NCBI RefSeq assembly: GCF_001550375.1
Contig: NZ_LRTR01000669.1
Location: 1 to 32,692, forward strand
DNA length: 32,692 bases
Reading direction: 5' to 3'
DNA from: Streptomyces europaeiscabiei
Lineage (GTDB): Bacteria > Actinomycetota > Actinomycetes > Streptomycetales > Streptomycetaceae
Both the position numbers and the translations under genes were made by a program. Shown one piece after another: positions 16,966-25,229 of the stretch. The notes under the pieces were generated by a model, which was given only the letters and a program-made list of their open reading frames with translations, ran no database searches and had not been told where the DNA came from. Position 1 is the stretch's first letter; every line of letters starts with the position of its first letter.

Positions 16966-17229
16966 GCGGCACCCTCGTCCTGGACTGCGAAGGTCTGTCC
17001 ACACTCGTACGCCGCACACCCGAACTCACCGAATGGCTCGCCGCCGCCGAAGCCGAGGACATCCGCGTCATCACCAGCTCCGTCACCCTCGCCGAAGCCC
17101 GCGACCCCAGAACCAACCAGGCCCGCTTCGACTACGCCGTCTCCCGCGTCGACATTTGTCCCGCCCACCGAAGCCATCGCCCGCCACACCGGCAAACTCC
17201 TCGCCGCAGCCGGCCTGCACGGCGACGCG
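16962..17229 (+). pseudogene. Frameshifted and truncated PIN-domain toxin gene (VapC-like)
   Basis: Begins [20 protein letters not shown], with the first PIN aspartate in place, and continues to SSVTLAEARDP...FDYAVSRVDI. At 17155-17157 three T residues occur where two would keep frame. Dropping one T gives VPPTEAIARHTGKLLAAAGL, the expected continuation. After about 17229 the similarity stops, so the last third with the final acidic residues is lost, and the end of the acyltransferase gene on the other strand begins at 17277. An RNase toxin is the ancestral function; the present gene should be dead. Confidence 0.65.
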
Positions 17230-17276
17230 GGGCGGTCCCCCGGCCGCGTGCCCACGAGCCGGCCCCTGGTCGGACG

Positions 17277-18575
17277 TCATGCCGACGTCGTCGGTACCTG
17301 CACGGACTTGCGGGAACCGGCGGCGGCTTGGTGCCACATATGTTCCACGGCGCTCGCCCACAGGGCGGCGAGGTCTCCGGCGTCGTCCAGGGCGCAGTCG
17401 GCGGTGACGCTGGCGACGACTGTGCCGCCGTACGCAAGGAACGCCACGCCGAGGGCGTGCTCCCCATGGAGGAATTGTGTGACCACCACGGTTTCAATGG
17501 GGTCGGCTCCCATCGCCAGCCGTTCCGGAAGGCGTACCAGACCGATTGTGTCCAGGCCGTTTCGGGCCTGCGTGCTCTGCCGGAGGAAACGGTAGACAAG
17601 CCGTTCCGGAAGACGCAGCTGAGCCCTGAGCACCCGCCGCGTTTCCTCGGTCTTGGCCGGAGCCGTTGCCCGGGAGATAGCGGCCACACGGGCAGGGATG
17701 GAGTCTTCCCAGAACGACAACGGGATGCGGCAGGCAGAGAGTCTGTTGCCCACCATGAACCGTTCTTCCGGTTCGCGCAGGCTGACGGGCAGACAGACGT
17801 GCAGGTCACGCCCGTGCTGGCCAGACGCGATCCAATTCTCGGGCAGCCACTGGCGCATGGCCTGTGCGAGAGCGGCCAGACAGATGTCGTTGGAGGTGGC
17901 TCCCATCGCCTGCCCGGTTTCACGCAGCCACGCCATGGGCACGGCAGCCGACCGGACCCGGGCCCTGCCTGTCAGGGGGCGTTGTGGCGACCAGGACAGC
18001 GTGGGGCGCAGAGCCTCTACCTGATCCTTCAGGTTCTGGGCGATGGCACGCGCCGGGATGCGCTGCCACCAGGGCTGCGTGGCGGCCGGCGCGCCGACGG
18101 GAGCAAGTGGGGCGACGGATGTCTGCGTTCCGAACAGTGTTGTCAGCGTGTCCATCATCGCCTGGCCGTCCTGGCCGGCGTGGTGGGAGCGGTAGAACAG
18201 GACGTACTCACGGTCTGAGTAGCCGTGAATGAGCCAGATTCCCCAGCGCGGTGACTGCTCGGGCATGGGAAGGCAGAGCAGATCGTCGACCGCTTCCTCA
18301 ACGGTGGCGCCTTCGGCAAGGCGGACTTCATGCACATGATCGTGCGGGCGGAAGTGGGGGTCGACCTCCCACACCGTGCGGCGGCCTCGCTTGCTGACCC
18401 GCCAAGCAAGCGCCGGCATGCGTCCGACACGGTCGGCGACCTGCTCCCTCACCCGGTCCACGGCTGGAGGCGGACCCGCCGCGCGCATGATCAATCCGCT
18501 GTAGGGGCGGAAGGAGGGCTGCTCTTGCTCATATCGGAGAAAACAGCCGTCAACCACATTCGGGCGCTGAATCAT
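17277..18575 (-). CDS. WS/DGAT-like acyltransferase 1
   Basis: A 432-residue member of the wax-ester-synthase/diacylglycerol-acyltransferase superfamily (condensation-domain fold). The catalytic motif HHAGQDG is at residues 131-137 (canonical HHxxxDG). The C-terminal half has the WSD1-domain pattern (VCLPVSLREPEERFMVGNRL; AFLAYGGTVVASVTAD). Such enzymes move an acyl group from acyl-CoA or a carrier to a hydroxyl or amine, at or near the membrane. ATG at 18575 is chosen because the protein-like sequence starts there (MIQRPNVVDGCFLRYEQEQ); its ribosome site is weak. It is the last gene of the minus-strand run that starts with the P450. With no glycerolipid genes nearby, acylation of the pathway product is a reasonable inference. 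Confidence 0.82.
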   Translation of the reverse strand: MIQRPNVVDGCFLRYEQEQPSFRPYSGLIMRAAGPPPAVDRVREQVADRVGRMPALAWRVSKRGRRTVWEVDPHFRPHDHVHEVRLAEGATVEEAVDDLLCLPMPEQSPRWGIWLIHGYSDREYVLFYRSHHAGQDGQAMMDTLTTLFGTQTSVAPLAPVGAPAATQPWWQRIPARAIAQNLKDQVEALRPTLSWSPQRPLTGRARVRSAAVPMAWLRETGQAMGATSNDICLAALAQAMRQWLPENWIASGQHGRDLHVCLPVSLREPEERFMVGNRLSACRIPLSFWEDSIPARVAAISRATAPAKTEETRRVLRAQLRLPERLVYRFLRQSTQARNGLDTIGLVRLPERLAMGADPIETVVVTQFLHGEHALGVAFLAYGGTVVASVTADCALDDAGDLAALWASAVEHMWHQAAAGSRKSVQVPTTSA

Positions 18576-19029
18576 TCGGTGGCCACCAAAGAGGCAGGGC
18601 GAGGGCGCGGGCACCTCGCGTTGGTGTGTGTCTCCCCGTTCGTGCTGGACTAACTGGCGCCAAAGTGAGAGGTCACGTCCAGCGGGTGACATCCCGGTGC
18701 CCGGCCTGCGGCGGTGCCGGACGGCCCACGGGGCGGCTCCTTTGTACGTGTGAGGTGCGACGGGAGGGCAACCTCGCCGTCGACCCTCCCGGGCTGGACA
18801 CGCCGCTCGGGTGTCGTACCGGGGCAGCCCCCGCGGGCTCAAGGCGTGACCCCCGAGGACCAATCTGGAGGGCCTGGCAGCGCGCCCGGTGGGCCGCCCC
18901 GGTAAGGGTGAGTGCGGGACACGGGCCGCTGCCCAACGCTCGCACCCCGCAGAGGGCTTGAGGGAACAGCCCCTGGGGAACCATGTGGCGAGGCATTGAG
19001 CCGAGGCCGACAAGCGGCTCTGTGGTCGC
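18576..19029. other. Gap between KAS III and acyltransferase 1
   Basis: About 450 bp with no convincing gene. One plus-strand frame near 18687-18770 contains CPACGGAG followed by CTC, reminiscent of a small zinc-ribbon, but its start, codon bias and downstream sequence are poor. It may hold a separate promoter for acyltransferase 1. Confidence 0.5.
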
Positions 19030-20055
19030 TCACTTCGGCAGGAGAGGGAAGTCTTCCGTTGCGCACCACCGGATGACGGTTCCACCCATGCTGAGGCCTG
19101 AGCCGAAGGCCACCGCGAGGATGAGGCTTCCCGGTTGGATCCGTCCCTGTTTCAGGGCTTCGCAGAGCGCGAGAGGAACGCTGGCTCCCGAGGTGTTGCC
19201 CATGTAGCCGGCGGTGACCACCGTCTTGTCGGCGGAGACTCCGACGCGTTGGAGGATCTTCGGGATCAAACGGGCGTTGGCTTGGTGGAGCACGATGAGG
19301 TCCGCTGCGTCGACGCTGATCCCCTCCGCGGCGGCAACCTCCTGGATGAAGTGCGGAATGGTGTCGAGTGCGAAATCGCGCACCTCCGCACCGTTCATGA
19401 CCAGGGCGTTGTCTCCGCTGAACAGGTTGGCATGCGGGTCCTGACTGGGCCTGCGCCGCACGTGCGCGGTGTAGTACCAGTCAGGCATTGTCCTCAGGAG
19501 AGTGACGCCGATTCCCCGTCCGGCCTCGCAGGGCTGCAGGAGGTAGCAGGCCGCGCCGTCTCCGAAGATCGCTCGCGTGGTGCGGTCGTCGGTGGCGCAG
19601 ATCCTGCTCATGACGTCGGTGAGGACCACGGCGACACACCGGTACTGCCCTGACGCGACATAACGGGCTCCGACGTCCAGGGCGAACACCCCGCCCGCGC
19701 AGGCACCGCTGTTGACGTCGAAACAGGGGACGCCGTTGAGACCGGCTTTGTGGGCGATGGCGGCGGCGGTGGCCGGGAGCATGTGATCGGGGGTGACCGT
19801 GCCGCAAATCAGAAGATCCACGTCACGCAGGGGAACGCCCGCGTTGTCCAGCGCTTCCTGCAGGGCGGCCAGGCCCAGGTCGGAGGCCTGCTGGTCCGGT
19901 GCGGCAATGTGCCGCTGATAGATACCGAGGCGTTCTTCGACCCATGCGGCGGTGGTGTCGAGCATTCCTTCCAACTCCGCGTTGTCAAGAATCTCCTTCG
20001 GCAGGTAACCGCCGATGCTGCGGATGCCCACACTGGTGGGGAGGGGCGGGATCAC
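19030..20055 (-). CDS. 3-oxoacyl-ACP synthase III (KAS III/FabH-like)
   Basis: A 341-residue thiolase-fold enzyme with the complete Cys-His-Asn triad: Cys119 in DVNSGACAGG, His257 in LHQAN and Asn287 in GNTSGAS. KAS III enzymes start chains by condensing an acyl-CoA with malonyl-ACP; relatives in natural-product pathways also transfer acyl groups. GTG at 20055 has a strong ribosome site (AAGGAG, 7 nt). The longer in-frame extension to 20358 only reads the 24-bp repeats in another frame and is rejected. It follows the FabL-like gene by 64 bp. It may load the ACP encoded at 26378-26596. A housekeeping role is less likely, since there is no fab gene cluster around it. Confidence 0.92.
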   Translation of the reverse strand: MIPPLPTSVGIRSIGGYLPKEILDNAELEGMLDTTAAWVEERLGIYQRHIAAPDQQASDLGLAALQEALDNAGVPLRDVDLLICGTVTPDHMLPATAAAIAHKAGLNGVPCFDVNSGACAGGVFALDVGARYVASGQYRCVAVVLTDVMSRICATDDRTTRAIFGDGAACYLLQPCEAGRGIGVTLLRTMPDWYYTAHVRRRPSQDPHANLFSGDNALVMNGAEVRDFALDTIPHFIQEVAAAEGISVDAADLIVLHQANARLIPKILQRVGVSADKTVVTAGYMGNTSGASVPLALCEALKQGRIQPGSLILAVAFGSGLSMGGTVIRWCATEDFPLLPK

Positions 20056-20119
20056 GGTCTGCTCCTTCAATGTGTCGGCATGCGTGCGGCGTGGTCCGGC
20101 CGCGGGGCGCTGCCGTTGA

Positions 20120-21091
20120 TCACCGGGTCGTCGAGCACCCTGATGGCAGGGGCAGCGAACGTGCCGGCTCCCTGTTCTTCGGTACCGGGTGTTCTGCGTT
20201 CTTCGATACCGGGTGTTCTGCGTTCTTCGGTACCGGGTGTTCTGCGTTCTTCGGTACCGGGTGTTCTGCGGTCCGCCGCCCGGCGCCGACGTCACGGGCG
20301 CGTGAAACGGCGCCGTCCAGCGGCGCTGCCGGGCGCCCGGGGAAGGGCGAAGCCACACTGAGGCCTCCGTCGGCGACCAGCACCTGCCCTGTGATGTACG
20401 CGGCTGCGGGTGACAGGAGAAAGGCCACCAGCTGGGCGATCTCGCCGGCCGTGCCCAGTCTCCCCAGCGGAATGCCGCGCACCAGGTCGCTCTGGTCGAG
20501 GCCGGCCGCGGCTGCGTACTTGTCCAGCGAGTCGGTGCTGACCAGTCCGCCCCGCACGGCGTTGACCGTCACCTGTCGGGGCGCCAGTTCGCAGGCCAGG
20601 TACCGGGCCCATGCTTCCAGTGACGCTTTCTCCGCCCCCATCAGGGCGTAGTGGGGCAGAGCCTGGGTACTGCCCACTGAGGTCAGGACGACGATCGCTC
20701 CACTGCCGGTCATCAGACGCGCGGCCTCCTGGGAGGCCCGCACGAACGCGTGCGTGTTCATCTCGTGGCTGAGCCGCAGGTGGTGTGAGGCCACCTCCGC
20801 CGCCGGGCGGAAGGAGGTGCCTGCGGCGTTGGAGACGAAATGGTCCAGGCGGCCGTAGGACTCGGCGGCCGCGAAGAGTCGTTGGACACCCGCCTCGGTG
20901 CTGACGTCGGCCTGCACGGCGACGGCGTGCCCTCCGAGGTCGGTGATCCGGCCCACCGTCTCTTCGGCGGCGGCTGTCTCGCGGCGGTAGTTGACGACGA
21001 TGGTCCGCCCGGCCTGGCCGAGCTGCAGTGCCACGGCCCGGCCGATGCCCCGGGAAGCTCCGGTGATCACGGAGACGGTGTTGTTGCCCAT
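20120..21091 (-). CDS. FabL-like enoyl-ACP reductase (SDR) with repeat tail
   Basis: A 323-residue SDR. The first roughly 255 residues form a complete domain: TGASRGIG cofactor motif, SNAAGTSFRP, and Tyr148 and Lys155 spaced Tyr-x6-Lys (YALMGAEK), the spacing of enoyl-ACP reductases rather than the Tyr-x3-Lys of ketoreductases. The segments MNTHAFVRASQEAARLM and ASLEAWARYLACELAPRQ are also FabL-like. A 65-residue extension follows, with four near-identical octapeptides (NAEHPVPK, residues about 274-306) encoded by the 24-bp repeats, then a Pro/Arg-rich end. The ATG shares one base with the stop of the 30-codon ORF (TGATG). It should reduce enoyl chains on the ACP. A ketoreductase role cannot be excluded. 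Confidence 0.85.
   Translation of the reverse strand: MGNNTVSVITGASRGIGRAVALQLGQAGRTIVVNYRRETAAAEETVGRITDLGGHAVAVQADVSTEAGVQRLFAAAESYGRLDHFVSNAAGTSFRPAAEVASHHLRLSHEMNTHAFVRASQEAARLMTGSGAIVVLTSVGSTQALPHYALMGAEKASLEAWARYLACELAPRQVTVNAVRGGLVSTDSLDKYAAAAGLDQSDLVRGIPLGRLGTAGEIAQLVAFLLSPAAAYITGQVLVADGGLSVASPFPGRPAAPLDGAVSRARDVGAGRRTAEHPVPKNAEHPVPKNAEHPVSKNAEHPVPKNREPARSLPLPSGCSTTR
20174..20269. repeat. 24-bp in-frame tandem repeat, four copies
   Basis: Four adjacent 24-bp units start at 20174, 20198, 20222 and 20246. Each contains GTTCTTCGGTACC then GGGTGTTCTGC; the second copy has GATACC in place of GGTACC. They lie inside the reductase 3' coding region, and the length is a multiple of three, so gain or loss of units keeps the reading frame. 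The near-identity of the copies points to recent expansion. Confidence 0.95.
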
Positions 21092-21183
21092 CAGGCGCCG
21101 TACCGGGTGACGACGGGGCCGGTCGGCGGGCTCCCGTAGGCGTCGGGGGGCGCGTCGCCTGCTGTGGTCGTGGGATGCGTCAT
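21091..21183 (-). CDS. Small ORF (30 aa) coupled to the FabL-like gene
   Basis: ATG at 21183 has an AAAGGG ribosome site 4 nt upstream. The 30-residue product begins MTHPTTTAGDAPPDAYG and ends PVVTRYGA; it is rich in Pro, Thr, Ala and Gly, with two Tyr and no Cys or Lys. Its TGA overlaps the reductase ATG by one base (TGATG), a typical coupling arrangement. It lies 38 bp after the P450 stop in the same run of genes. I do not recognise it. It may simply drive translation of the reductase, be a small partner protein, or be a precursor-like peptide. Confidence 0.5.
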   Translation of the reverse strand: MTHPTTTAGDAPPDAYGSPPTGPVVTRYGA

Positions 21184-21221
21184 GGTGCCCTTTCGAGTGG
21201 CTGTGCGGCGCGTGCCGGCTC

Positions 21222-22646
21222 TCAGCCGCGGCCGCCGGTGTCCCTGTGAGGGGTGGTCCGGCGCTGAAGCAGGCGCATGGAGAGCTGGTGGGGTGCGAGG
21301 ACTGCCTGGCCTGCGGGGCGGACCTGCTGGCCGGGGGTCGGGCTGAGTTGCCAGTGGGCTGCGATGGTGGCGAGGGTCAGCGTCGCCTGGTTGTGGGCGA
21401 AGGTGTCGGCGATGCATTTGCGTGGCCCTCCTCCGAACGGCACCCACGTGCCGGGCGGGGGCTTGCCGATGTCTCGCCAGCGATCGGGGTCGAAACGGTC
21501 GGGCTCGGGATACACGTCCGCACGCCGGTGGAGTTGATAGGGGCTGTAGATGACCGTCGTCCCGGCCCGCAGGAGGTGACCCCCCAGCACGGTGTCGGTG
21601 GTGGTGGTGCGGGTCATCAGCGAGTCCGGCGGATACAGACGCAGCGTTTCGGTGACGACCCGGCCGGTCAGCCCGAGCGAGTCGAGATCGGTCGGTCGGG
21701 CAGCACGGCCGGCGAGGACGGTGTCGGCCTCGGCGTGCAAGCGCCTCTGAACGTCGGGGTGAGAACCGATCAGATGCCAGGCCCACGCCAATACGTTGGC
21801 GGTGCTCTCCACCCCCGCGAGAAGGAAGGAGATGACCTGGTCGTGGACTTCGGTGTCGCTCAGGAACGCCCCGTTGGCGTCCGGGGCGGTCAGCACGGAC
21901 ATCAGGTTGTCGCGATCCCCCGCTGTCGAGCGGTGGTCTCGGATCAACGTGTCGGTGATCTCGCGCAGTTCTCGTCGGGCTCGTTCGTAGCGGCGGTTGG
22001 CCGGAGTGGGAAGTCGGTGCAGCACAGGGACGGGCCACACCAGGCGCCGGGTGACTCCGGTGGTCAGGGCGTCGATGTGTGCCTGCAGGGCCGGAAGGCG
22101 GGAGCTGTCGGTGCCGGCGTCGAACAGACACCGGACCGTGACAGCGGTGGTGAGCCGGTGCATCGCGGCGGGCACGTCGATCGACTGTCCGTGACGCCAT
22201 GGCGAGGTGAGCGCGGCGATCTCCTCGCTCATGAGGAGGGCATAGCCCGGCATCCGGTCACGGTGGAAGACGGGCTGGATCCTCCGGCGCTGTCGGCGAT
22301 GGGCTGCGGCAGGGCATGTACCCAGGCCGTTCCCGCCGATGTCGCGGAGCTTGTCATAGATCGGGCCGCCCTTGTCGAAGGTGCGGTCCGCGACCAGGAG
22401 CTGGTGGACCAGAGCGGGATGGCACACCGCGTACGCCGTGTGCGAGCCCAATTTGATGCGTACGAGATCGCCGTGGGCGGAGAGAGACGCCAGGAAGTCG
22501 AGCGGCTTGCGGGCGAACTGCGGGGCGTGTCCGAGCAGGGGCAGCGCGCCCGGGCGGACCGTCTTGGTGTACGAGGGTGCCGCGGCCGTCGTCGTTTCCT
22601 GTGTGATGGCGAGTTGCGTGGGCTCGCGGCCGGTATCGCTTCGCAT
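21222..22646 (-). CDS. Cytochrome P450
   Basis: A 474-residue P450 with the I-helix oxygen motif (LLAGVESTANVL; AGxEST variant), the K-helix ExxR (ETLRLYPPDS), the PERF-like PDRFDPDRW and the haem loop FGGGPRKCIAD (axial Cys near residue 411). The sequence style (LPLLGHAPQF near the start; YSPYQLHRRADVYPEPDRF) resembles bacterial P450s that hydroxylate hydrophobic substrates such as fatty acids and terpenes, and there is no transmembrane anchor. ATG at 22646 follows AAGGA. No ferredoxin or reductase gene is nearby, so redox partners must come from elsewhere. As first gene of the minus-strand run it probably oxidises the acyl product. Confidence 0.95.
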   Translation of the reverse strand: MRSDTGREPTQLAITQETTTAAAPSYTKTVRPGALPLLGHAPQFARKPLDFLASLSAHGDLVRIKLGSHTAYAVCHPALVHQLLVADRTFDKGGPIYDKLRDIGGNGLGTCPAAAHRRQRRRIQPVFHRDRMPGYALLMSEEIAALTSPWRHGQSIDVPAAMHRLTTAVTVRCLFDAGTDSSRLPALQAHIDALTTGVTRRLVWPVPVLHRLPTPANRRYERARRELREITDTLIRDHRSTAGDRDNLMSVLTAPDANGAFLSDTEVHDQVISFLLAGVESTANVLAWAWHLIGSHPDVQRRLHAEADTVLAGRAARPTDLDSLGLTGRVVTETLRLYPPDSLMTRTTTTDTVLGGHLLRAGTTVIYSPYQLHRRADVYPEPDRFDPDRWRDIGKPPPGTWVPFGGGPRKCIADTFAHNQATLTLATIAAHWQLSPTPGQQVRPAGQAVLAPHQLSMRLLQRRTTPHRDTGGRG

Positions 22647-22735
22647 ACGGTCCTTCGGCTCGTACACGGCCGTGACGGGCTCGTGTGCTCGGTCGGCTGG
22701 TGTCCGTGCGCCGGTGTTGTCCTGGTTACGGGCCC

Positions 22736-22767
22736 GGGGCGGGGTGGGGCGGGGTGGGGATCAGGGG
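22736..22767 (+). promoter_or_regulatory. G-quadruplex-prone run in the divergent promoter
   Basis: Six GGGG runs (22736, 22741, 22746, 22751, 22756, 22764); the first five are separated by single bases. This is a very strong intramolecular quadruplex pattern. It lies about 90 bp upstream of the P450 start and 420 bp upstream of acyltransferase 2, on the template strand for the P450. A regulatory role is an inference. Confidence 0.5.
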
Positions 22768-23090
22768 ACGTCGGCAGGGCATGGGGGAGGTCGTACGCGC
22801 CTGATCAACGTGGTGGCGTCGTGCGTGTCACGCCTGTTCGGTTTCCTTCACACGCAGGAAGTAGAGGGTCCGGGGCGCTGGACGTGGCCAGGCGGCGATG
22901 CGGACGGGAGCCGGTGGGCGGGACGTGACCGTTCCCCCGGGCGGACCGTTGACGTTGTGCCGTCCTGGTGGACGTCCTGGCTTCGCGAGGGCTCCCTCGT
23001 ACGCCCCCGCCCTGCCGTTGGTGAGCCTTGATGATGCGACGCCCGAACGCGGTGACCGGCTGCGAGTGCGTTGTTCAACTGGCCCTCATC

Positions 23091-23140
23091 GGCCTGCCGA
23101 GGCCTGCCGAGGCCTGCCGAGGCCTGCCGAGGCCTGACCA
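23091..23140. repeat. 10-bp tandem repeat upstream of acyltransferase 2
   Basis: GGCCTGCCGA occurs four times head to tail (23091-23130), followed by a diverged fifth unit, GGCCTGACCA. It ends about 48 bp before the chosen ATG at 23188, in the leader. If an upstream start were used it would be translated in all frames, because 10 is not a multiple of three. Confidence 0.9.
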
Positions 23141-23187
23141 TCCGCAGGCCGACGAGGCCTGTGGCTTTGACGAAGGATGCCGGTTGT

Positions 23188-24522
23188 ATGAAGATGCGCG
23201 GGCCCGATGCGATCATGGCGTTGCTCCAGGAGAGTTGCCGCCTTCCGGTCACCGCCGCGGCGGTGGCCGTCTTTCCCGGCCCGGCGCCGACACGTGAGCA
23301 GATGCATCATCGGGTAGGCCACCGCCTCGCACCGGTGCGGAGGCTTCGTCTTCGTCCGGACACCGATGGCGCGGGACTGCTGCGGCGCCCCTACTCCTGG
23401 CATGTGGCGGAGAAGCTGGACGTCTCCCGTCATGTGACGCACGATCGCCTCTGCCGTGGTCAGCGCCTGGAGGACGCGATGGCCGACCTGGTCCGCCGCA
23501 GCATGCCGGATGCCGCGGGCGGCCCCCTGTGGGAGTTGCGCGTTGTGCAGGACGCCGCACCGGGGCACTTCGCTTTGGTGCTGCGCGCCCATCACGCTCT
23601 GCTGGACGGTGCCTCGCTGTTCACGGTGCTGCGTCTGCTGGGCGACGACCAGCCCGGCACGGCACTGCCCTCCCCTGACGGGCTCGAAGCTGAACCGACG
23701 GTCGCCGTCGGCGTGCGGACCGTGGTTCATGCGGTCGCGGGCATGCTGCGCCCCGCGGGACGCTACCCGTGCAACGAGCCGGTGGACGAAGGCCGGACCG
23801 TTGGGTGGCACGGCATCAGCGCCGACGTCATGGAAGCGGCCCGGAACGCGCTGCCGGAAGGCCGTACTTCGCCCAACAACGTGTTTCTGGCTGCTTTCAC
23901 GGCGGCAGTGCGCGCCTGTCCGGACCTCCTGGGCCAAGGCCCGCGGCTCGACCGCGTGTACGCCGCGGTGCCGGTGGATCTGCGTGGTCCCCAGGCGCCG
24001 TACGCGCTGGGCAACTACGTATCGGCCGTGCGTGTGCGCATGCCGCTGGAGACGGCCGACCCACTGGCCCGACTGCGCGAAGTGGGGCACCAGATGCAGG
24101 AGAACAAGAGGCTGCGCAGAGCGGAGGGTATGACCTGGCTCGCTGACCACGTCGTCGGCCTGGGTGCCGCCGGAGCGCGAGTCTTCGTCCGCCGCCTGTT
24201 CGGCGGCCGTTCCCCGGCCACCTTCACCTGCACCTTCCCCCGGTGGGGCACCGATGCCCTGGTGCTGTACGGACGCACCGCCGAGTCCGTCATCGCCATG
24301 CCGAACCTTGCCGCACGCATGGGAATCATGGCGTTGCTCAGCCAGCACGCAGACCGCTTCCACCTGTGTCTGGCCGCAGATGACGCCCACCGCGCTTACA
24401 CCCGCCCCCTTGCGGAAGCCTTCGTGGCCGAGATGCACGCGCTGGCCATGACGGGCAGCCAGAGCCCGGCCGCCCCTCACAGGGAACCGCGCGAAACGGA
24501 GCCGCCCGTCCCCGCTGGGTGA
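23188..24522 (+). CDS. WS/DGAT-like acyltransferase 2
   Basis: A 444-residue protein of the same superfamily as the product of 17277-18575. HHALLDG lies at residues 135-141 (canonical HHxxxDG) in the context VLRAHHALLDGASLF. The N-terminal PDAIMALLQE...VAVFPG block is typical of the family, and a WSD1-like C-terminal half has VPVDLRGPQAPYALGNYVSA. It should transfer an acyl group to an alcohol or amine, or act as a stand-alone condensation-like enzyme. ATG at 23188 follows GAAGGA; longer starts would read through the 10-bp repeats. The stop overlaps the GTG of the truncated SDR gene (GTGA). Sequence differs widely from copy 1, so this is not a recent duplication. Confidence 0.82.
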   Translation: MKMRGPDAIMALLQESCRLPVTAAAVAVFPGPAPTREQMHHRVGHRLAPVRRLRLRPDTDGAGLLRRPYSWHVAEKLDVSRHVTHDRLCRGQRLEDAMADLVRRSMPDAAGGPLWELRVVQDAAPGHFALVLRAHHALLDGASLFTVLRLLGDDQPGTALPSPDGLEAEPTVAVGVRTVVHAVAGMLRPAGRYPCNEPVDEGRTVGWHGISADVMEAARNALPEGRTSPNNVFLAAFTAAVRACPDLLGQGPRLDRVYAAVPVDLRGPQAPYALGNYVSAVRVRMPLETADPLARLREVGHQMQENKRLRRAEGMTWLADHVVGLGAAGARVFVRRLFGGRSPATFTCTFPRWGTDALVLYGRTAESVIAMPNLAARMGIMALLSQHADRFHLCLAADDAHRAYTRPLAEAFVAEMHALAMTGSQSPAAPHREPRETEPPVPAG

Positions 24523-24584
24523 CGGAAGCGGCGCACGGGGCAGACATGAGCTGGGTGACGGAAGCGGCGCACGGCGCAGACATC
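24515..24584. repeat. 33-bp direct repeat at the acyltransferase/SDR junction
   Basis: CTGGGTGACGGAAGCGGCGC and the next 13 bases (24515-24547) recur at 24552-24584 with one mismatch. The first copy contains the acyltransferase 2 stop and the SDR start. It looks like a short tandem duplication or scar where the 5' part of the SDR was lost. Confidence 0.9.
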
Positions 24585-25229
24585 CTGGTCAACAACGCCG
24601 ACGCCGGTCTCGGCAGGTCCTTCGAACGCACCACGTGGGCCCAGAAGCAGCACATGCCGGCGCTCAACGTCGTCGCACCCGCCAGACTCCTGCACGCCGC
24701 GCTGCCCTCGACGCTGCGGCGCGGCAGGGGGAGGATCCTGAACGTCTCCTCCGTGGCGGCCCTCGGCCCCGTCCGGCAGGGCACCACCTACGGTGCGTCG
24801 AAGGCCTTCAGCCTGGCCCTGACCGAGTCCCTGGCGCGCTCCCGGCGTCTGCGCAGATCACCGGTAGCCCTGACCGCGCCGGTGCTGGGCCACACGGTCT
24901 CCCGATTCCACGAGGTCGCCGGCATCGCGCCCTCACCCCGGCTGCTGACCCTGCCCTCCCCCTGCGTCGCGCAGCGGGCGGTGAGAGCCGTTCACCGGCG
25001 TCGCCCACCCATCGTCCATGTGCCCAGCCTGCGCCACACACTGCTGGCTGGACTCGTGCGGCATCTGCCGCGACCGCTGATCGCCCTGCCCGCCCTGGCC
25101 GACGACCTCACCTCCCACCCGTTCCCGGAAACCGGACCGGGCGCCCGTGCACCCCAGTCAGACGGGGGCGACGACGAGTACGGCGTTCTGTCCCCCGAAG
25201 CCGGTGGACACCGACAGCGCCAGCGGTAG
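24519..25229 (+). pseudogene. 5'-truncated SDR gene
   Basis: From about residue 22 the frame reads ILVNNADAGLGRSFERTTWA, LNVSSVAALGPVRQGTTYGA and SKAFSLALTESLA, an SDR from the NNAG strand onward with the Tyr-x3-Lys site (YGASK). NNAG has become NNAD. The whole N-terminal Rossmann segment with TGxxxGIG is absent, replaced by two copies of VTEAAHGAD from the 33-bp repeat. Without it the cofactor cannot bind as usual. The end runs 72 bp into the KAS II gene on the opposite strand, so the natural C-terminus may also be lost. It was probably a ketoreductase-like member of the locus. Confidence 0.65.

Noticed and set aside
18626..18961. Small plus-strand frame with CPACGGAG and CTC resembling a zinc ribbon
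   Set aside because: No good ribosome site, only three of four expected cysteines in spacing, and the remainder reads as non-coding.
20056..20358. N-terminal extension of KAS III with QNTRYRRT repeats
   Set aside because: It is the 24-bp repeat read in another frame inside the reductase gene; the GTG at 20055 has a strong ribosome site.
20174..23140. CRISPR-like repeats
   Set aside because: The repeat units are directly adjacent with no spacers, and there are no cas genes.
23071..23187. Longer start for acyltransferase 2 through the 10-bp repeats
   Set aside because: The extension is repeat-derived and has no ribosome site; family similarity begins after 23188.
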